Source: Streptomyces sp. S4.7
Lineage (GTDB): Bacteria; Actinomycetota; Actinomycetes; Streptomycetales; Streptomycetaceae
Reading direction: 5' to 3'
Assembly: GCF_010384365.1 (NCBI RefSeq)
Contig: NZ_CP048397.1
Span: 7,693,683-7,757,682, forward strand
DNA: 64,000 bases
In this document: positions 34,891 through 43,478 of the stretch, one piece after another
How positions within the stretch are numbered: the stretch's first letter is position 1
Layout: the number at the start of each line of letters is the position of its first letter
Made by a program: the position numbers and the translations under genes
The notes under the pieces: model-generated
Seen by the model: the letters and a program-made list of their open reading frames with translations, nothing else
What the model was told of the DNA's origin: nothing
Databases searched by the model: none

Positions 34891-36530
34891 GCGTCGCGGG
34901 GGAGGGGGCGGCCGGGCCGTGGTGGCGCGACGCCGTCTGCTATGAGATCCACCCCCGCTCCTTCGCGGACTCCGACGGCGACGGAACCGGCGATCTGCCC
35001 GGTGCCACCGCCCGGCTGCCGTACCTGCGCGACCTCGGCGTGGACGCCGTATGGCTCACGCCGTTCTACCCCTCCCCGCTCGCCGACGCGGGCTACGACA
35101 TCGCCGACCACACCGCGGTCGCGCCCGACCTCGGCACCCTCGGCGATTTCGACACCTTCGCGGAGCGGGCACACGCGCTGGGGCTCAAGGTGCTGGTGGA
35201 CCTGGTCCCCAACCACACCTCCGACGCGCACCCCTGGTTCCGCGAGGCACTGGCGGCGCCGGCGGGCGGCGCGGTCCGGGACCGCTATCTGTTCCGGCCG
35301 GGCCGTGGCGCACGGGGCCAGGAGCCGCCCAGCGACTGGCGATCCGCGTTCGGCGGCCCCGCGTGGACATCCACAGGCGACGGGGACTGGTATCTGCATC
35401 TGCACGCGCCCGAGCAGCCCGACCTCAACTGGCACCACCCCGATGTGGCCGCCGACTTCGAACGGATCCTCCGCTTCTGGCTGGACCACGGCGTGGACGG
35501 CTTCCGTGTCGACGTCGCGCACGCCCTGTTCAAGGACCCCGCCCTGCCGGACGCGGGCCCCGGCCAGCACCAGGACCCGGCGCGCAACCATCTGATGCCG
35601 TACTACGACCGTGAGGAACTGCACCCCCTCTACCGGAGCTGGCAGGCCCTGCTCGCCGCTCACCCCGCCGGGCCGCCGGGCTCCGCGCCGCCGGGTGAGC
35701 GCCTGCTCGTCGCCGAGGCTGCCGTCTTCGACCCCGCCCGGCTCGCGCGCTACGTACGCCCCGGCGAGATGGGACAGTGCTTCAACTTCGCGTTCCTGGA
35801 GTGCCCGTGGGAGCCCGCCGCGATCCGCGCCGTCGTGACGCGGTCCGTCGACGCCATGGCGGCCGTGGGCGCGCCCGTGACCTGGGTGCTCTCCAGCCAT
35901 GACGCGGTCCGCCCGGCCACCCGGTACGGCGGCGGTCCGGCCGGGGTGCGCCGGGCGCGGGCCGCCGCGCTGCTCATGCTGGCCCTGCCCGGTACGGCGT
36001 ACGTCTACCAGGGCGAGGAACTGGGCCTGCCCCAGGTGGAGTTGGCGGACGACCGGCTTCGCGACCCGCTGTGGCGGAGGTCGGGCGGCGTCGAGCGGGG
36101 GAGGGACGGCTGCCGCGTCCCGCTGTCCTGGGAGGGCGGCCGGCCCCCGTACGGATTCTCCTCGGCTCCCGCGGCCGACTGCTGGTTTCCACAGCCGGAG
36201 GGCTGGGAGGGGCTGACGGCGGACGCCGAACGCGACGATCCGGAGTCGATGCTCACGCTGTACCGCGCGGCCCTGCGGCTTCGGCGGTCCGACACCTCGC
36301 GGGCGGTGGCGGACGGTGCCGCGCTGCGGCTGCTGTCACCGCCGGGCGCCTCGCACCTGACGTTCGACCGGGGCGACGGGCTGCTGTGCGCCGTCAACTT
36401 CGGCGCGGCTCCACTTCCGCTGCCGGAGGGCTTCGGGACAGCGGAAGTGGCGCTGGCGAGCGGGCGGTTGACGGACGAGGGGTGGTTGCCGGCGGACACC
36501 GCCGTATGGCTGCGACGGGCCGGGCGCTGA
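34887..36530 (+). CDS. GH13 alpha-glucosidase (oligo-alpha-glucosidase)
   Basis: This 547-residue GH13 enzyme starts WWRDAVCYEIHPRSFADSDG. Catalytic regions are visible: LVDLVPNHTSDAH, the nucleophile Asp in GFRVDVAHALF (~211), the acid Glu in LLVAEAAVFD (~275) and the transition-state stabiliser SSHDAVRPATRY. It hydrolyses exo-alpha-1,4 or alpha-1,6 glucosidic bonds of imported oligosaccharides. It is the last gene of the operon. The ATG overlaps the GH130 stop, so translation is coupled. Confidence 0.92.
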   Translation: MSVAGEGAAGPWWRDAVCYEIHPRSFADSDGDGTGDLPGATARLPYLRDLGVDAVWLTPFYPSPLADAGYDIADHTAVAPDLGTLGDFDTFAERAHALGLKVLVDLVPNHTSDAHPWFREALAAPAGGAVRDRYLFRPGRGARGQEPPSDWRSAFGGPAWTSTGDGDWYLHLHAPEQPDLNWHHPDVAADFERILRFWLDHGVDGFRVDVAHALFKDPALPDAGPGQHQDPARNHLMPYYDREELHPLYRSWQALLAAHPAGPPGSAPPGERLLVAEAAVFDPARLARYVRPGEMGQCFNFAFLECPWEPAAIRAVVTRSVDAMAAVGAPVTWVLSSHDAVRPATRYGGGPAGVRRARAAALLMLALPGTAYVYQGEELGLPQVELADDRLRDPLWRRSGGVERGRDGCRVPLSWEGGRPPYGFSSAPAADCWFPQPEGWEGLTADAERDDPESMLTLYRAALRLRRSDTSRAVADGAALRLLSPPGASHLTFDRGDGLLCAVNFGAAPLPLPEGFGTAEVALASGRLTDEGWLPADTAVWLRRAGR

Positions 36531-36535
36531 GTCCC

Positions 36536-36552
36536 ACCCGGGTTGCCCGGGT
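36536..36552. terminator. Weak hairpin between converging genes
   Basis: A 7-bp stem (ACCCGGG / CCCGGGT) with a 3-nt loop lies between the GH13 and nucleotidyltransferase stops. It is too short to be sure. Confidence 0.35.
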
Positions 36553-36564
36553 CGCTGGGGCCCC

Positions 36565-37359
36565 TCAGTACGCGGACACCGAGGCGAACAGCGCCTCGGC
36601 CTCGGCGACCGACCCCGCAAGCTCCCCGGGGTCGGTGCTCAGCTCCGACGTGATCATGTCGACGTCCCGCAGTCCGGCCCGCCGCAGCAGCGTCTTCTCG
36701 TTCGTCACCCACTCGCCGCGCGCCGCCAGCACGGCGTGCGCCGTCTGCGTCGCCGCGATGGCGAGATTGCCGACGACCTCGGTGAGCCGCCCGTACGGGA
36801 CATGATTGGCCTTCGTGTAGCCGAGCGTCATGCGCGCGTCGCCGAGCCAGCGCTCCGGCGCCGTCTCGCGCAGCGCCGCCGGGTACTCGGGTCGGGGGAG
36901 CTCACCCCGCAGTACCCGGTTGATGCCGAGTTCGGCGACGACCAGATAGCTGGGAATGCCCGCGAGGTGGAACATCAGCGGCTCCAGATGGAAGCGGCCC
37001 GCTTCCGCCTCGGCCAGTTCGTGCCCGACCACGGCGAGATCCCGGTAGTGCACGTCGACACTGCGGCCCTCGACCGTCAGCCACGCGCCCCCGTTGAAGA
37101 CTCCGCCACCCCAGCCGCCGATCTCGGAGACCTCACCGTCCCAGCCCACGGCCCGCAGATCGGCCGGGTCGAAGACCTCCGCGCCCCCGGCCTCGTAGTA
37201 GACGGCCAAGTCCCAGTCACTGTCAGGCCGTTCGGTGCCCTGGGCACGTGAGCCGCCGAGCGTCACGGCCTTGACGGCCGGCAGCGCGGCGAGGCGATCG
37301 GCGGTGCGGTCGAGAAACGCGCGGCTGTCGTCACGGGCGGTGTCACTGACTGCGTTCAT
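36565..37359 (-). CDS. Nucleotidyltransferase domain protein
   Basis: A classical polymerase-beta/MNT nucleotidyltransferase signature is present: LGGSRAQGTERPDSDWDLAVYY (GS-x-DxD; residues ~34-55). A helical ~150-residue C-terminal domain follows, as in aminoglycoside adenylyltransferases. The substrate is not known; resistance is possible but not shown. The ATG directly precedes the conserved N terminus (264 aa). No strong ribosome site is visible. Confidence 0.82.
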   Translation of the reverse strand: MNAVSDTARDDSRAFLDRTADRLAALPAVKAVTLGGSRAQGTERPDSDWDLAVYYEAGGAEVFDPADLRAVGWDGEVSEIGGWGGGVFNGGAWLTVEGRSVDVHYRDLAVVGHELAEAEAGRFHLEPLMFHLAGIPSYLVVAELGINRVLRGELPRPEYPAALRETAPERWLGDARMTLGYTKANHVPYGRLTEVVGNLAIAATQTAHAVLAARGEWVTNEKTLLRRAGLRDVDMITSELSTDPGELAGSVAEAEALFASVSAY

Positions 37360-37582
37360 GGGGCGGAAGACCTCTCCATGGTGCGTGAGGAGGAAGCGAT
37401 CAAGAACTATAGACCGGCCGCATCGCCGCATCGCCGTCCCCCCTGTGCCCGACTGGTAAGAGTCGTTTATCGAGTAGTCGGTGTTCCTGAACCTGACGGC
37501 CTTTCGGCTCTCGTGTCTGTTACTGCTCGTGATCAACAGTGGTGTGCGTCGGCTCAAGGGCAGCCACGGGAGAATGAGCGGC

Positions 37583-38194
37583 ATGACACGTCTCCGGGCT
37601 CCGTTTGGCAGGTGGGATCCCGCCTCTCTGAGCGAGGTTGTCGCGAGGTTCTCCGGCTTGGAGTCCTGCTGGTGGGTGGCTGGGGGCTTCGCGATCGAGC
37701 TCGCGGTGGGCCGCCGAATCCGGAGCCATGGGGACATCGATGTCCTGTTGCTGCGGCGTGATCAGCTCGTGGCCCAGCAGGCTCTGTCGGGCTGGCAATG
37801 GTGGGCCGCCGATCCACCGGGAAGCCTGCGTCCGTGGGCGTTGGACGAGGTCTTGTCGCTGGAAGTTCACGACATCTGGTGCCGGCCCGGGCCCGACGAT
37901 CCCTGGCGTATCCAGATCATGATCGACGAGTCCTGCGGCCAGGAATGGGTGTCACGGCGTGACCCCCGGGTGCGTAGGCCGATCAGCATGCTGGGGATGA
38001 CCTCGGCTGACGGTGTTCCCTTTCTCGCCCTGGACGTGCAGCTCTACTACAAAGCCAAGACACCTCGGCCCAAGGACGAAGAGGACTTCGACGCTGCGCT
38101 GCCCGTGCTCACGGATCAGCAGCGAAGCTGGCTCGTCGATGCGATCTCCAAGACGTACGGACCTCACCCTTGGATCAAGCGCCTGCAGGCGTAA
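37583..38194 (+). CDS. Aminoglycoside 2''-adenylyltransferase-like nucleotidyltransferase
   Basis: The motif WWVAGGFAIELAVGRRIRSH followed by GDIDVLLLRRDQ matches the AadB-like nucleotidyltransferase fold. PISMLGMTSADGVPFLALDVQLYYKAK continues the usual active-site strand. Such enzymes transfer AMP to a hydroxyl; the substrate here is unknown. The ATG at 37583 has GGGAG 10 nt away, whereas the ATG three codons upstream is too close to it. It abuts the recombinase module tail-to-tail with a 20-bp gap and may be cargo. Confidence 0.78.
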   Translation: MTRLRAPFGRWDPASLSEVVARFSGLESCWWVAGGFAIELAVGRRIRSHGDIDVLLLRRDQLVAQQALSGWQWWAADPPGSLRPWALDEVLSLEVHDIWCRPGPDDPWRIQIMIDESCGQEWVSRRDPRVRRPISMLGMTSADGVPFLALDVQLYYKAKTPRPKDEEDFDAALPVLTDQQRSWLVDAISKTYGPHPWIKRLQA

Positions 38195-38214
38195 TCTCAC
38201 GGTCGGCCGGTGCC

Positions 38215-39711
38215 TCACCGGAGCCGTGGAGATCGCCGGTTGTGGTCGCCGGGTGCGTAGTTCTTCCAGGGGGCTCCGGCGTCGTTGGCGATGCGGGTGG
38301 TGCTCTTGTCGTGGTAGCCCAGTGCCTGGGCGATGACGGGCGCCGGGGCCTGGAGGACGAGCTGGCGAATGGCCGAGGTGCGGCCTTTCTCGACAGGGAT
38401 GCCGAGTTTTCGTAGTGCGTCGCGCAGGGTGGCGGGGTTCATGGGCTGGCTCGCTCGGCGACCGGGGAACAGCCAGGGCGAGTTCTGGTTGATGGCGGGG
38501 GTGCTGGCGGGCAGCGCTTGGAGGTAGTCGAGCAGGAGGTCGGCCACCGGCTCAGGGGCTGGAGTGGGCGGGTCGCCAAGGCGGAGTGTGACGCACTGGC
38601 CGTCGCGGAGAACGTCGTCGGTGGTCATGCGAACGATGCGGCTGACGGGTTGGGCGAACAGCAGGACCAGACAGGCCGCGACCCGGACTCTCAGCGCGGT
38701 GCTGTCGTCGGCGAGGACCCGTTGCAGGGCGGTGACGCGCTGGTGTTGGCCCATCGGGTGGGGGTTGGTGGTCGGGTGGTTCGGGATGATCAGCCGCGGC
38801 ATCCGGCGGGTCTCCATGCACCATCGCAAGAACGCCTGGGCAGGTCGCCGGGTGGCGTACTTCTCCGCGTGCCAGGCATCGAGATCGGTCTGGGTGCAGG
38901 CGCTCAGCGCGACGTGCCGGGCGGCGAGCCAGACCAGGAAGGCACCAGCCTGGGTGATCTGCTGGCGGCATTCCTGCGTCGTACTCGTGCCCAACGGGCC
39001 CTTGGCCGCCTTGGCTCGGAGCTTGCGAAGCTGGTGCCAGGTGGCGAAGTGCTGGAGTATGCGGGCGTGTTCGGTGTCGGCGGTGGTGGCGATTCGCTGG
39101 GCGAGCCACCGCTCGAACAGAAGGAGTCGCCGGTCGAGGTGAGGCAGGACGCCGCTGTCCATGAGCAGGTCGCGCAGGTAGGCGGCGGTCCGCCAGTTCG
39201 GCAGGGCCTGGATGGCGTCGTGTGTGAGTGGCACTGTTCCGGTGGCGAGGTCTCGCAGGAGTGCCGGGACTTGCCGGTTGCGGAGCCAGATAAGCCGACT
39301 CTTCGGACGGTCCAGGCTCACCAGAAGCTGGTGCAGCGGGATCAACTGTGGGTGGATGCAGCCGGTGCCGTCGTCCAGGAGGGCGGTGAGCTGGTCGGAG
39401 AGGGTGCAGCGTTCGCAGAGCCGTCCGCCCAGGAGTAGGCCCTCGAAGCCGCAGCGGTCGCAGAAGAAGTCGCGGCTGATGCCTGCGCAATCCCGGCAGA
39501 TCGCGGTTCCCGCCACGTTGCGGCCGGGAAGCAGCCGCTCGGTTTTGCAGCCGGGGCAGCGGCCTCGGTCCCGCGTGGCCCGTTCATAGCAGGTGCGGCA
39601 GATAGGTCCGTCTGACCAGTTCGCGGACTTGGCTGCGCGGCGGCCGCAGCGTGCGCAGGTGCGTATGTGCCACCGCTCGTATTTCTCGCGGCTGTCGTAG
39701 GCCGGGCTCAC
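38215..39711 (-). CDS. Zinc-ribbon recombinase-like protein (third gene of the recombination trio)
   Basis: The first ~125 residues carry three consecutive Cys4 zinc ribbons: CARCGRRAAKS...CRTC, CPGCKTE...CRDC and CDRCGFE...CERC. A helical region follows. The last ~170 residues resemble a tyrosine-recombinase catalytic domain: LVLLFAQPVSRIVRM fits the box I Arg, RTSAIRQLVLQA replaces the HxxR box, and ALGYHDKSTTRIAND replaces the GHxxxxTT..Y tail. The nucleophilic Tyr is not where expected. It is probably a non-catalytic or altered recombinase subunit that binds DNA. GTG overlaps the preceding stop (GTGA). 498 aa. Confidence 0.8.
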   Translation of the reverse strand: MSPAYDSREKYERWHIRTCARCGRRAAKSANWSDGPICRTCYERATRDRGRCPGCKTERLLPGRNVAGTAICRDCAGISRDFFCDRCGFEGLLLGGRLCERCTLSDQLTALLDDGTGCIHPQLIPLHQLLVSLDRPKSRLIWLRNRQVPALLRDLATGTVPLTHDAIQALPNWRTAAYLRDLLMDSGVLPHLDRRLLLFERWLAQRIATTADTEHARILQHFATWHQLRKLRAKAAKGPLGTSTTQECRQQITQAGAFLVWLAARHVALSACTQTDLDAWHAEKYATRRPAQAFLRWCMETRRMPRLIIPNHPTTNPHPMGQHQRVTALQRVLADDSTALRVRVAACLVLLFAQPVSRIVRMTTDDVLRDGQCVTLRLGDPPTPAPEPVADLLLDYLQALPASTPAINQNSPWLFPGRRASQPMNPATLRDALRKLGIPVEKGRTSAIRQLVLQAPAPVIAQALGYHDKSTTRIANDAGAPWKNYAPGDHNRRSPRLR

Positions 39712-40043
39712 GAGTCGGGGGTGATCCGGGCGCGCTTGGGCCGGATGGTGTTGGCCAGGTCCACGACGTCGGCGCCGCCGGAGGCGGCGGTGCGGCGCGG
39801 GGCGACGTTCTCGGCCCGGGTGGCGATCAGGTCGGTGGGGGTGACGTCGAGGATGTCGCAGAGCGCGGCCAGGACCGGCAGGGAGAGCCGTTCGGGAGTC
39901 TGGGTGACCAGGCGCCAGACCTGGACCGAGGACAGCTCGATGCCGCGTTCGGCGAGCAGCGGGGAGAGGTCGGAGGCGGCGAAGATGCCGCGGGTGGCCA
40001 TCACCTCGCGCAGTCGCCACTGGTAGCTGACCTGGCGTTTCAT
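39708..40043 (-). CDS. Small XRE-type HTH protein (second gene of the trio)
   Basis: This 111-residue protein has an HTH core in residues ~10-75 (QWRLREVMATRGIFAASDLS, IELSSVQVWRLVTQTPERLS, LPVLAALCDILDVTPTDLI). The C-terminal tail is basic (RPKRARITPDS). It may bind the element's ends or control its genes. The ATG overlaps the upstream integrase stop (ATGA), and its stop overlaps the next start. All three genes are thus translationally coupled. Confidence 0.85.
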   Translation of the reverse strand: MKRQVSYQWRLREVMATRGIFAASDLSPLLAERGIELSSVQVWRLVTQTPERLSLPVLAALCDILDVTPTDLIATRAENVAPRRTAASGGADVVDLANTIRPKRARITPDS

Positions 40044-41161
40044 CAAGCCCTCCTCGCCGGCCGCAGAGCGGCCTGCATCGTCGCGTCCAACGCTCTGCGC
40101 AGGGTGCGGGTGCGGAAGTCGGAGGACACGCATGTGTAGATCGCGGTCGTGGATGCGTGTTCGTGCCCGACCTGTTCCTGGACGAACCGGGCGTCCATGC
40201 CCTTCTCGATCAGGTGGGTGACGTAGGACCTGCGGAAGGAGTGGAAGTCGAGTCCGTCGTCCAGGCCGAGGGCGTCCCGGTAGGTGGTGAACCGGGTGTT
40301 CATCTGGGAGAAGCCGACCCGGGCCGATCGCTCCGACGGCCACAGAGCCCCGGAGCCGGCGGTGGGAAACAGCGGACGTACCTCCTCGTTCCACTGCTGG
40401 AGGATCTCCGCCGACCAGTCGAAGACGGTCAGCACACTGCGGCGTTTGGGCGGCGAGCCCTTCTTCGCCTTCCCGTGGCGGACGTAGAGGACGCCGTACT
40501 CGCCGAACTCAGGACCTTCGGGGTTGCGTCCGAAGTCGACCGAGTCCAGCATCCGCGTCTCGTTGCGGCGCAGGCCGAAGGCGTACGCGGTCTTGAACAG
40601 CATCGCGTCGCGGAATGCGGGCAGCCAGCCCTTGCGGCCCCGGCCGCGGACCCTGCCGACCTGGTCGTCGGCGTGGTCGAAGAACGCCTGCAACTCCTGC
40701 CGGGTGAAGGCCCGTTTACTGGGGTCTGCCTCGGCTTCCTCCACGTGCACCGCGGTGTTCCACTCGTGCACCACCTGCACCGGGTGGGCGCCGAAACGCT
40801 CCTCGCAGGTCACCGCCCATCCGTAGGCGGGATCGGTGATGAAGGAGCAGAAGGACCGGACCGATCCCTGGTAGTTGCGGAGTGTGGAACGGCGCAGGTG
40901 CCGTACCGACCGCAGGTCGCCCAGCCACTCGTCGACCATCTGCGGCGACCAGGCCCAGGGGAACGTGTCCGCGTGCCGGACGAAGGCGCGTACCACCTTC
41001 TCCCGGCCCTCGATCGTGGAGAACGCCAGGTTCCGCGCGAGCTGCTGGTTGCGCCAGCCGTCCAGCATCGCCGTGAACACCTGCTCGTCCGGCCGCAGCA
41101 GCGGCAGGTCACCTACCAGGTGCAGCCCAACAGCCCCCGGCGCGAGCCTGTTCCCACCCAC
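40043..41161 (-). CDS. Tyrosine site-specific recombinase (first gene of the trio)
   Basis: This is a complete phage-integrase-family recombinase of 372 residues. A SAM-like core-binding domain spans ~25-120 and a catalytic domain ~150-360. Catalytic residues are in AFGLRRNETRML (Arg box I), HGKAKKGS (Lys), HSFRRSYVTHLIEKG (HxxR) and GHEHASTTAIYT (His and nucleophilic Tyr). The GTG start has GGAGGG 9 nt before it. It should cut and rejoin DNA at specific sites, probably with the two coupled partners. The att sites are not identified. Confidence 0.92.
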   Translation of the reverse strand: MGGNRLAPGAVGLHLVGDLPLLRPDEQVFTAMLDGWRNQQLARNLAFSTIEGREKVVRAFVRHADTFPWAWSPQMVDEWLGDLRSVRHLRRSTLRNYQGSVRSFCSFITDPAYGWAVTCEERFGAHPVQVVHEWNTAVHVEEAEADPSKRAFTRQELQAFFDHADDQVGRVRGRGRKGWLPAFRDAMLFKTAYAFGLRRNETRMLDSVDFGRNPEGPEFGEYGVLYVRHGKAKKGSPPKRRSVLTVFDWSAEILQQWNEEVRPLFPTAGSGALWPSERSARVGFSQMNTRFTTYRDALGLDDGLDFHSFRRSYVTHLIEKGMDARFVQEQVGHEHASTTAIYTCVSSDFRTRTLRRALDATMQAALRPARRA

Positions 41162-41519
41162 GAATGACTACCCTCCGCCGCCTACATCAGACGAAGGAAT
41201 CTTTCATCAGATGTAATCACCTGACAAGTTCCCAGCTCAGAAGGCATGCCGGCTCGCATTCGCCGCATCTCAAGCGGCCCGGCGAGCCATCCACACCGAA
41301 CCCGCACAGGGTGCTGACCAGGACATAGGGGGAAGGCGGCTGTTGATATGCACCCCAACCGCAGTGTTGCATCTGATGAAATTGCGGCCACTTCGCGCAT
41401 CCGTACGTGTGTTTCCGCGCATGCTGGACAGCGTGGAACAGAGCCCGGCGGAGCGGTCCGTCGATGATCGAGGTCCGGCCCCGGGCTCTCGGCGGGGGCC
41501 CGACCGGGGAAGGATGGCC
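41162..41519. promoter_or_regulatory. Control region with 12-bp inverted repeat and TCTGATG boxes
   Basis: No gene lies here. TTTCATCAGATG (41202-41213) and CATCTGATGAAA (41370-41381) form a perfect inverted repeat separated by 156 bp. A further CATCAGA box occurs at 41195-41201. On the minus strand TTGTCA-N17-AAAGAT is a possible trio promoter, with the repeat inside its spacer. These boxes may bind the trio's HTH protein or mark an element end. Confidence 0.5.
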
Positions 41520-42593
41520 ATGAGCGACGCGACCGGCGCCACAAAGACAGGCAAGACCGACGGCAAGGGAACGGACGGAGCGGGGACAGAAGGGAACGCG
41601 GCGTACGGCAGGAAGGCTTTCAAACGATCCAGGAGTCATTTCGCGGACCGCATCACCGCCGACGGCCGGGACGGCTGGCCGGTCGAGGCGGGCCGCTACC
41701 GGCTTGTCGTGAGCCGGGCGTGCCCGTGGGCGAGCCGCGCGCTCGTCTCGCGCCGGCTGCTCGGTCTGGAGGACGCGCTCTCCCTCGCCGTCACCGACCC
41801 GATCCAGGACGACCGCAGTTGGTGCTTCACCCTCGATCCCGGCGGTCGCGACCCCGTCCTCGGCATCCGCCATCTCAGCGAGGCGTACGACGCACGCGAG
41901 ACGGACTACCCCGGTGGCGTCAGTGTGCCGGCGATCGTGGACGTGCCGAGCGGCAGACTCGTCACCAACGATTTTCAGCAGCTCACGCTCGACCTCGCCA
42001 CCGAGTGGACGGCGCTGCACCGGTCCGGTGCGCCGGACCTCTATCCGGAGCCGCTGCGCGACGAGATCGACGAGGTGATGGAGGGTATCTACCGGGACGT
42101 CAACAACGGTGTGTACCGGGCCGGTTTCGCGTCGGAGCAGGGCGAGTACGAGCGCGCGTACCGCGATGTGTTCCGCCGGCTCGCGCTGGTGTCCGAGCGG
42201 CTGGCCGACCGGCGCTATCTGGTGGGGGACACCATCACAGAGGCCGACATCCGGCTGTTCACCACGCTGGTGCGCTTCGACGCCGTCTACCACGGACACT
42301 TCAAGTGCAACCGCCACAAGGTGGCCGAGGACCCCGTCCTCCACGCGTACGTCAAGGACCTCTACCAGACGCCCGGCTTCGGCGACACGGTCGACTTCGA
42401 CCACATCAAGCGGCACTACTACATGGTGCACACCGGCGTGAATCCCACCCGCATCGTCCCCCTCGGGCCCGATCTCTCCGGCTGGCTGACACCCCACCAC
42501 CGCGAGGAGCTGGGCGGCCGGCCCTTCGGGGACGGCACGCCGCCGGGGCCGGTCCCGGCGGGCGAGGAGGTTCCGGCGGAGGGCCGCCCCTGA
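41520..42593 (+). CDS. Glutathionyl-hydroquinone reductase-type thiol transferase (Xi-class GST)
   Basis: This 357-residue GST has the Xi-class catalytic motif SRACPWASRA (Cys ~71) instead of a Tyr/Ser. The C-terminal helices contain YLVGDTITEADIRLFTTLVRFD and KCNRHKV. These enzymes reductively remove thiol adducts from hydroquinones (EcmB/YqjG). Actinobacteria use mycothiol, so the natural thiol is probably not glutathione. Two ATGs lie 6 bp apart; the second has GGAAGG at proper spacing and was chosen. The upstream frame is unrelated. Confidence 0.9.
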   Translation: MSDATGATKTGKTDGKGTDGAGTEGNAAYGRKAFKRSRSHFADRITADGRDGWPVEAGRYRLVVSRACPWASRALVSRRLLGLEDALSLAVTDPIQDDRSWCFTLDPGGRDPVLGIRHLSEAYDARETDYPGGVSVPAIVDVPSGRLVTNDFQQLTLDLATEWTALHRSGAPDLYPEPLRDEIDEVMEGIYRDVNNGVYRAGFASEQGEYERAYRDVFRRLALVSERLADRRYLVGDTITEADIRLFTTLVRFDAVYHGHFKCNRHKVAEDPVLHAYVKDLYQTPGFGDTVDFDHIKRHYYMVHTGVNPTRIVPLGPDLSGWLTPHHREELGGRPFGDGTPPGPVPAGEEVPAEGRP

Positions 42594-42708
42594 CCAGTAC
42601 GCCCAGGGACCCACGTACGTACGGCACGGCCGGTCGCGGCGCACCCCTCCGTGTGCGCGCCGGGACCGGCCGGCCGTGAGCCGTTTTCTACGGACTGCTC
42701 GTCGCGGA

Positions 42709-43431
42709 CTACTCGTCCTCCTGCGCCGTGATGAAGGCGGCTATGGCCTCGGAAGTGAACGCTTCCGCGGCCGACTTGTCGACACCGAGTCCGCTCAGCA
42801 CCCCCTTGCCGTCCTCCAGCTCCAGCAGGGCGAGCAGGATGTGCTCGGTCCCGATGTAGTTGTGTCCCATGCGCAGGGCCTGGCGGAAGGTGAGTTCCAG
42901 GGCCTTCTTCCCGCCCGCGTCGTACGGAATCAGTTCGGGCACGCTCGGGACGGCCGGCGGCAGGATCGCCTCGACCGCTTCACGTACGGCCTCCGGGGTC
43001 ACGCCCTGCGCGGAGATCGCACGCGCGCCGATCCCCTTCGGCTCGCTCAGGAGCCCGAGCGTGAGGTGCTCCGGCCGGGTCTGGTCGTTGCCCGCGGCGC
43101 GGGACTCCTCCTGGGCGGCCACCACCACCTTCCTGGCCCGGTCGGTGAAGCGGCTGAACCCCTGACTGGCGTCGAGGTCCGTCCCCTCGCCGGGGGTCTT
43201 CGCGACGAACCGCTTCTGCGCGGCCTGCCGGGTGACCCCCATGCTGCGCCCGATGTCGGTCCAGGAGGCGCCGGAGCGTCGTGCCTGGTCGACGAAGTGA
43301 CCGATCAGATGGTCGGCCACGTCGCCGAGATGGTCCGCGGCGATGACCGCGTCGGAAAGCTGGTCGAGAGCGTCGGTGTGAACCTTCTTGATGGCTTCGA
43401 TCAGATCGTCGAGCCGGATGGGGTGCGTCAT
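42709..43431 (-). CDS. HTH - Clp N-domain fusion, autoregulated
   Basis: The 240-residue protein begins with a helical region and an HTH (SGASWTDIGRSMGVTRQAAQ, ~54-73). Two Clp_N-type repeats follow: FTDRARKVVVAAQEESRAAG with RPEHLTLGLLSEP (~92-131), and RQALRMGHNYIGTEHILLAL (~185-204). The AAA modules of ClpC/ClpB are absent. Clp_N domains bind adaptors or damaged proteins for Clp proteases; here the domain may make a DNA-binding protein respond to proteostasis. Its start codon is only 2 bp from an operator palindrome, so it is probably its own repressor. The role is inferred. Confidence 0.85.
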   Translation of the reverse strand: MTHPIRLDDLIEAIKKVHTDALDQLSDAVIAADHLGDVADHLIGHFVDQARRSGASWTDIGRSMGVTRQAAQKRFVAKTPGEGTDLDASQGFSRFTDRARKVVVAAQEESRAAGNDQTRPEHLTLGLLSEPKGIGARAISAQGVTPEAVREAVEAILPPAVPSVPELIPYDAGGKKALELTFRQALRMGHNYIGTEHILLALLELEDGKGVLSGLGVDKSAAEAFTSEAIAAFITAQEDE

Positions 43432-43433
43432 GT

Positions 43434-43478
43434 GTCAACCTTAGGTTGACGGGATTGGAGTGTCAACCCGACGTTGAC
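43434..43478. promoter_or_regulatory. Two GTCAAC-N5-GTTGAC operators within a leaderless promoter
   Basis: Perfect palindromes lie at 43434-43450 and 43462-43478, 28 bp centre to centre. Reading leftward, TTGACA (43466-43461), a 17-bp spacer and TAAGGT (43443-43438) form a near-consensus sigma promoter made from both operators. ATG follows 6 nt after the -10, so the mRNA is leaderless. Confidence 0.75.

Noticed and set aside
38189..41217. GTAATC near both sides of the recombinase trio as a target duplication
   Set aside because: Six bases are too short and common; no longer match was found.
37420..41279. CGCCGCATC on both sides of the trio as att sites
   Set aside because: A nine-base match in GC-rich sequence is expected by chance; orientation and position give no support.
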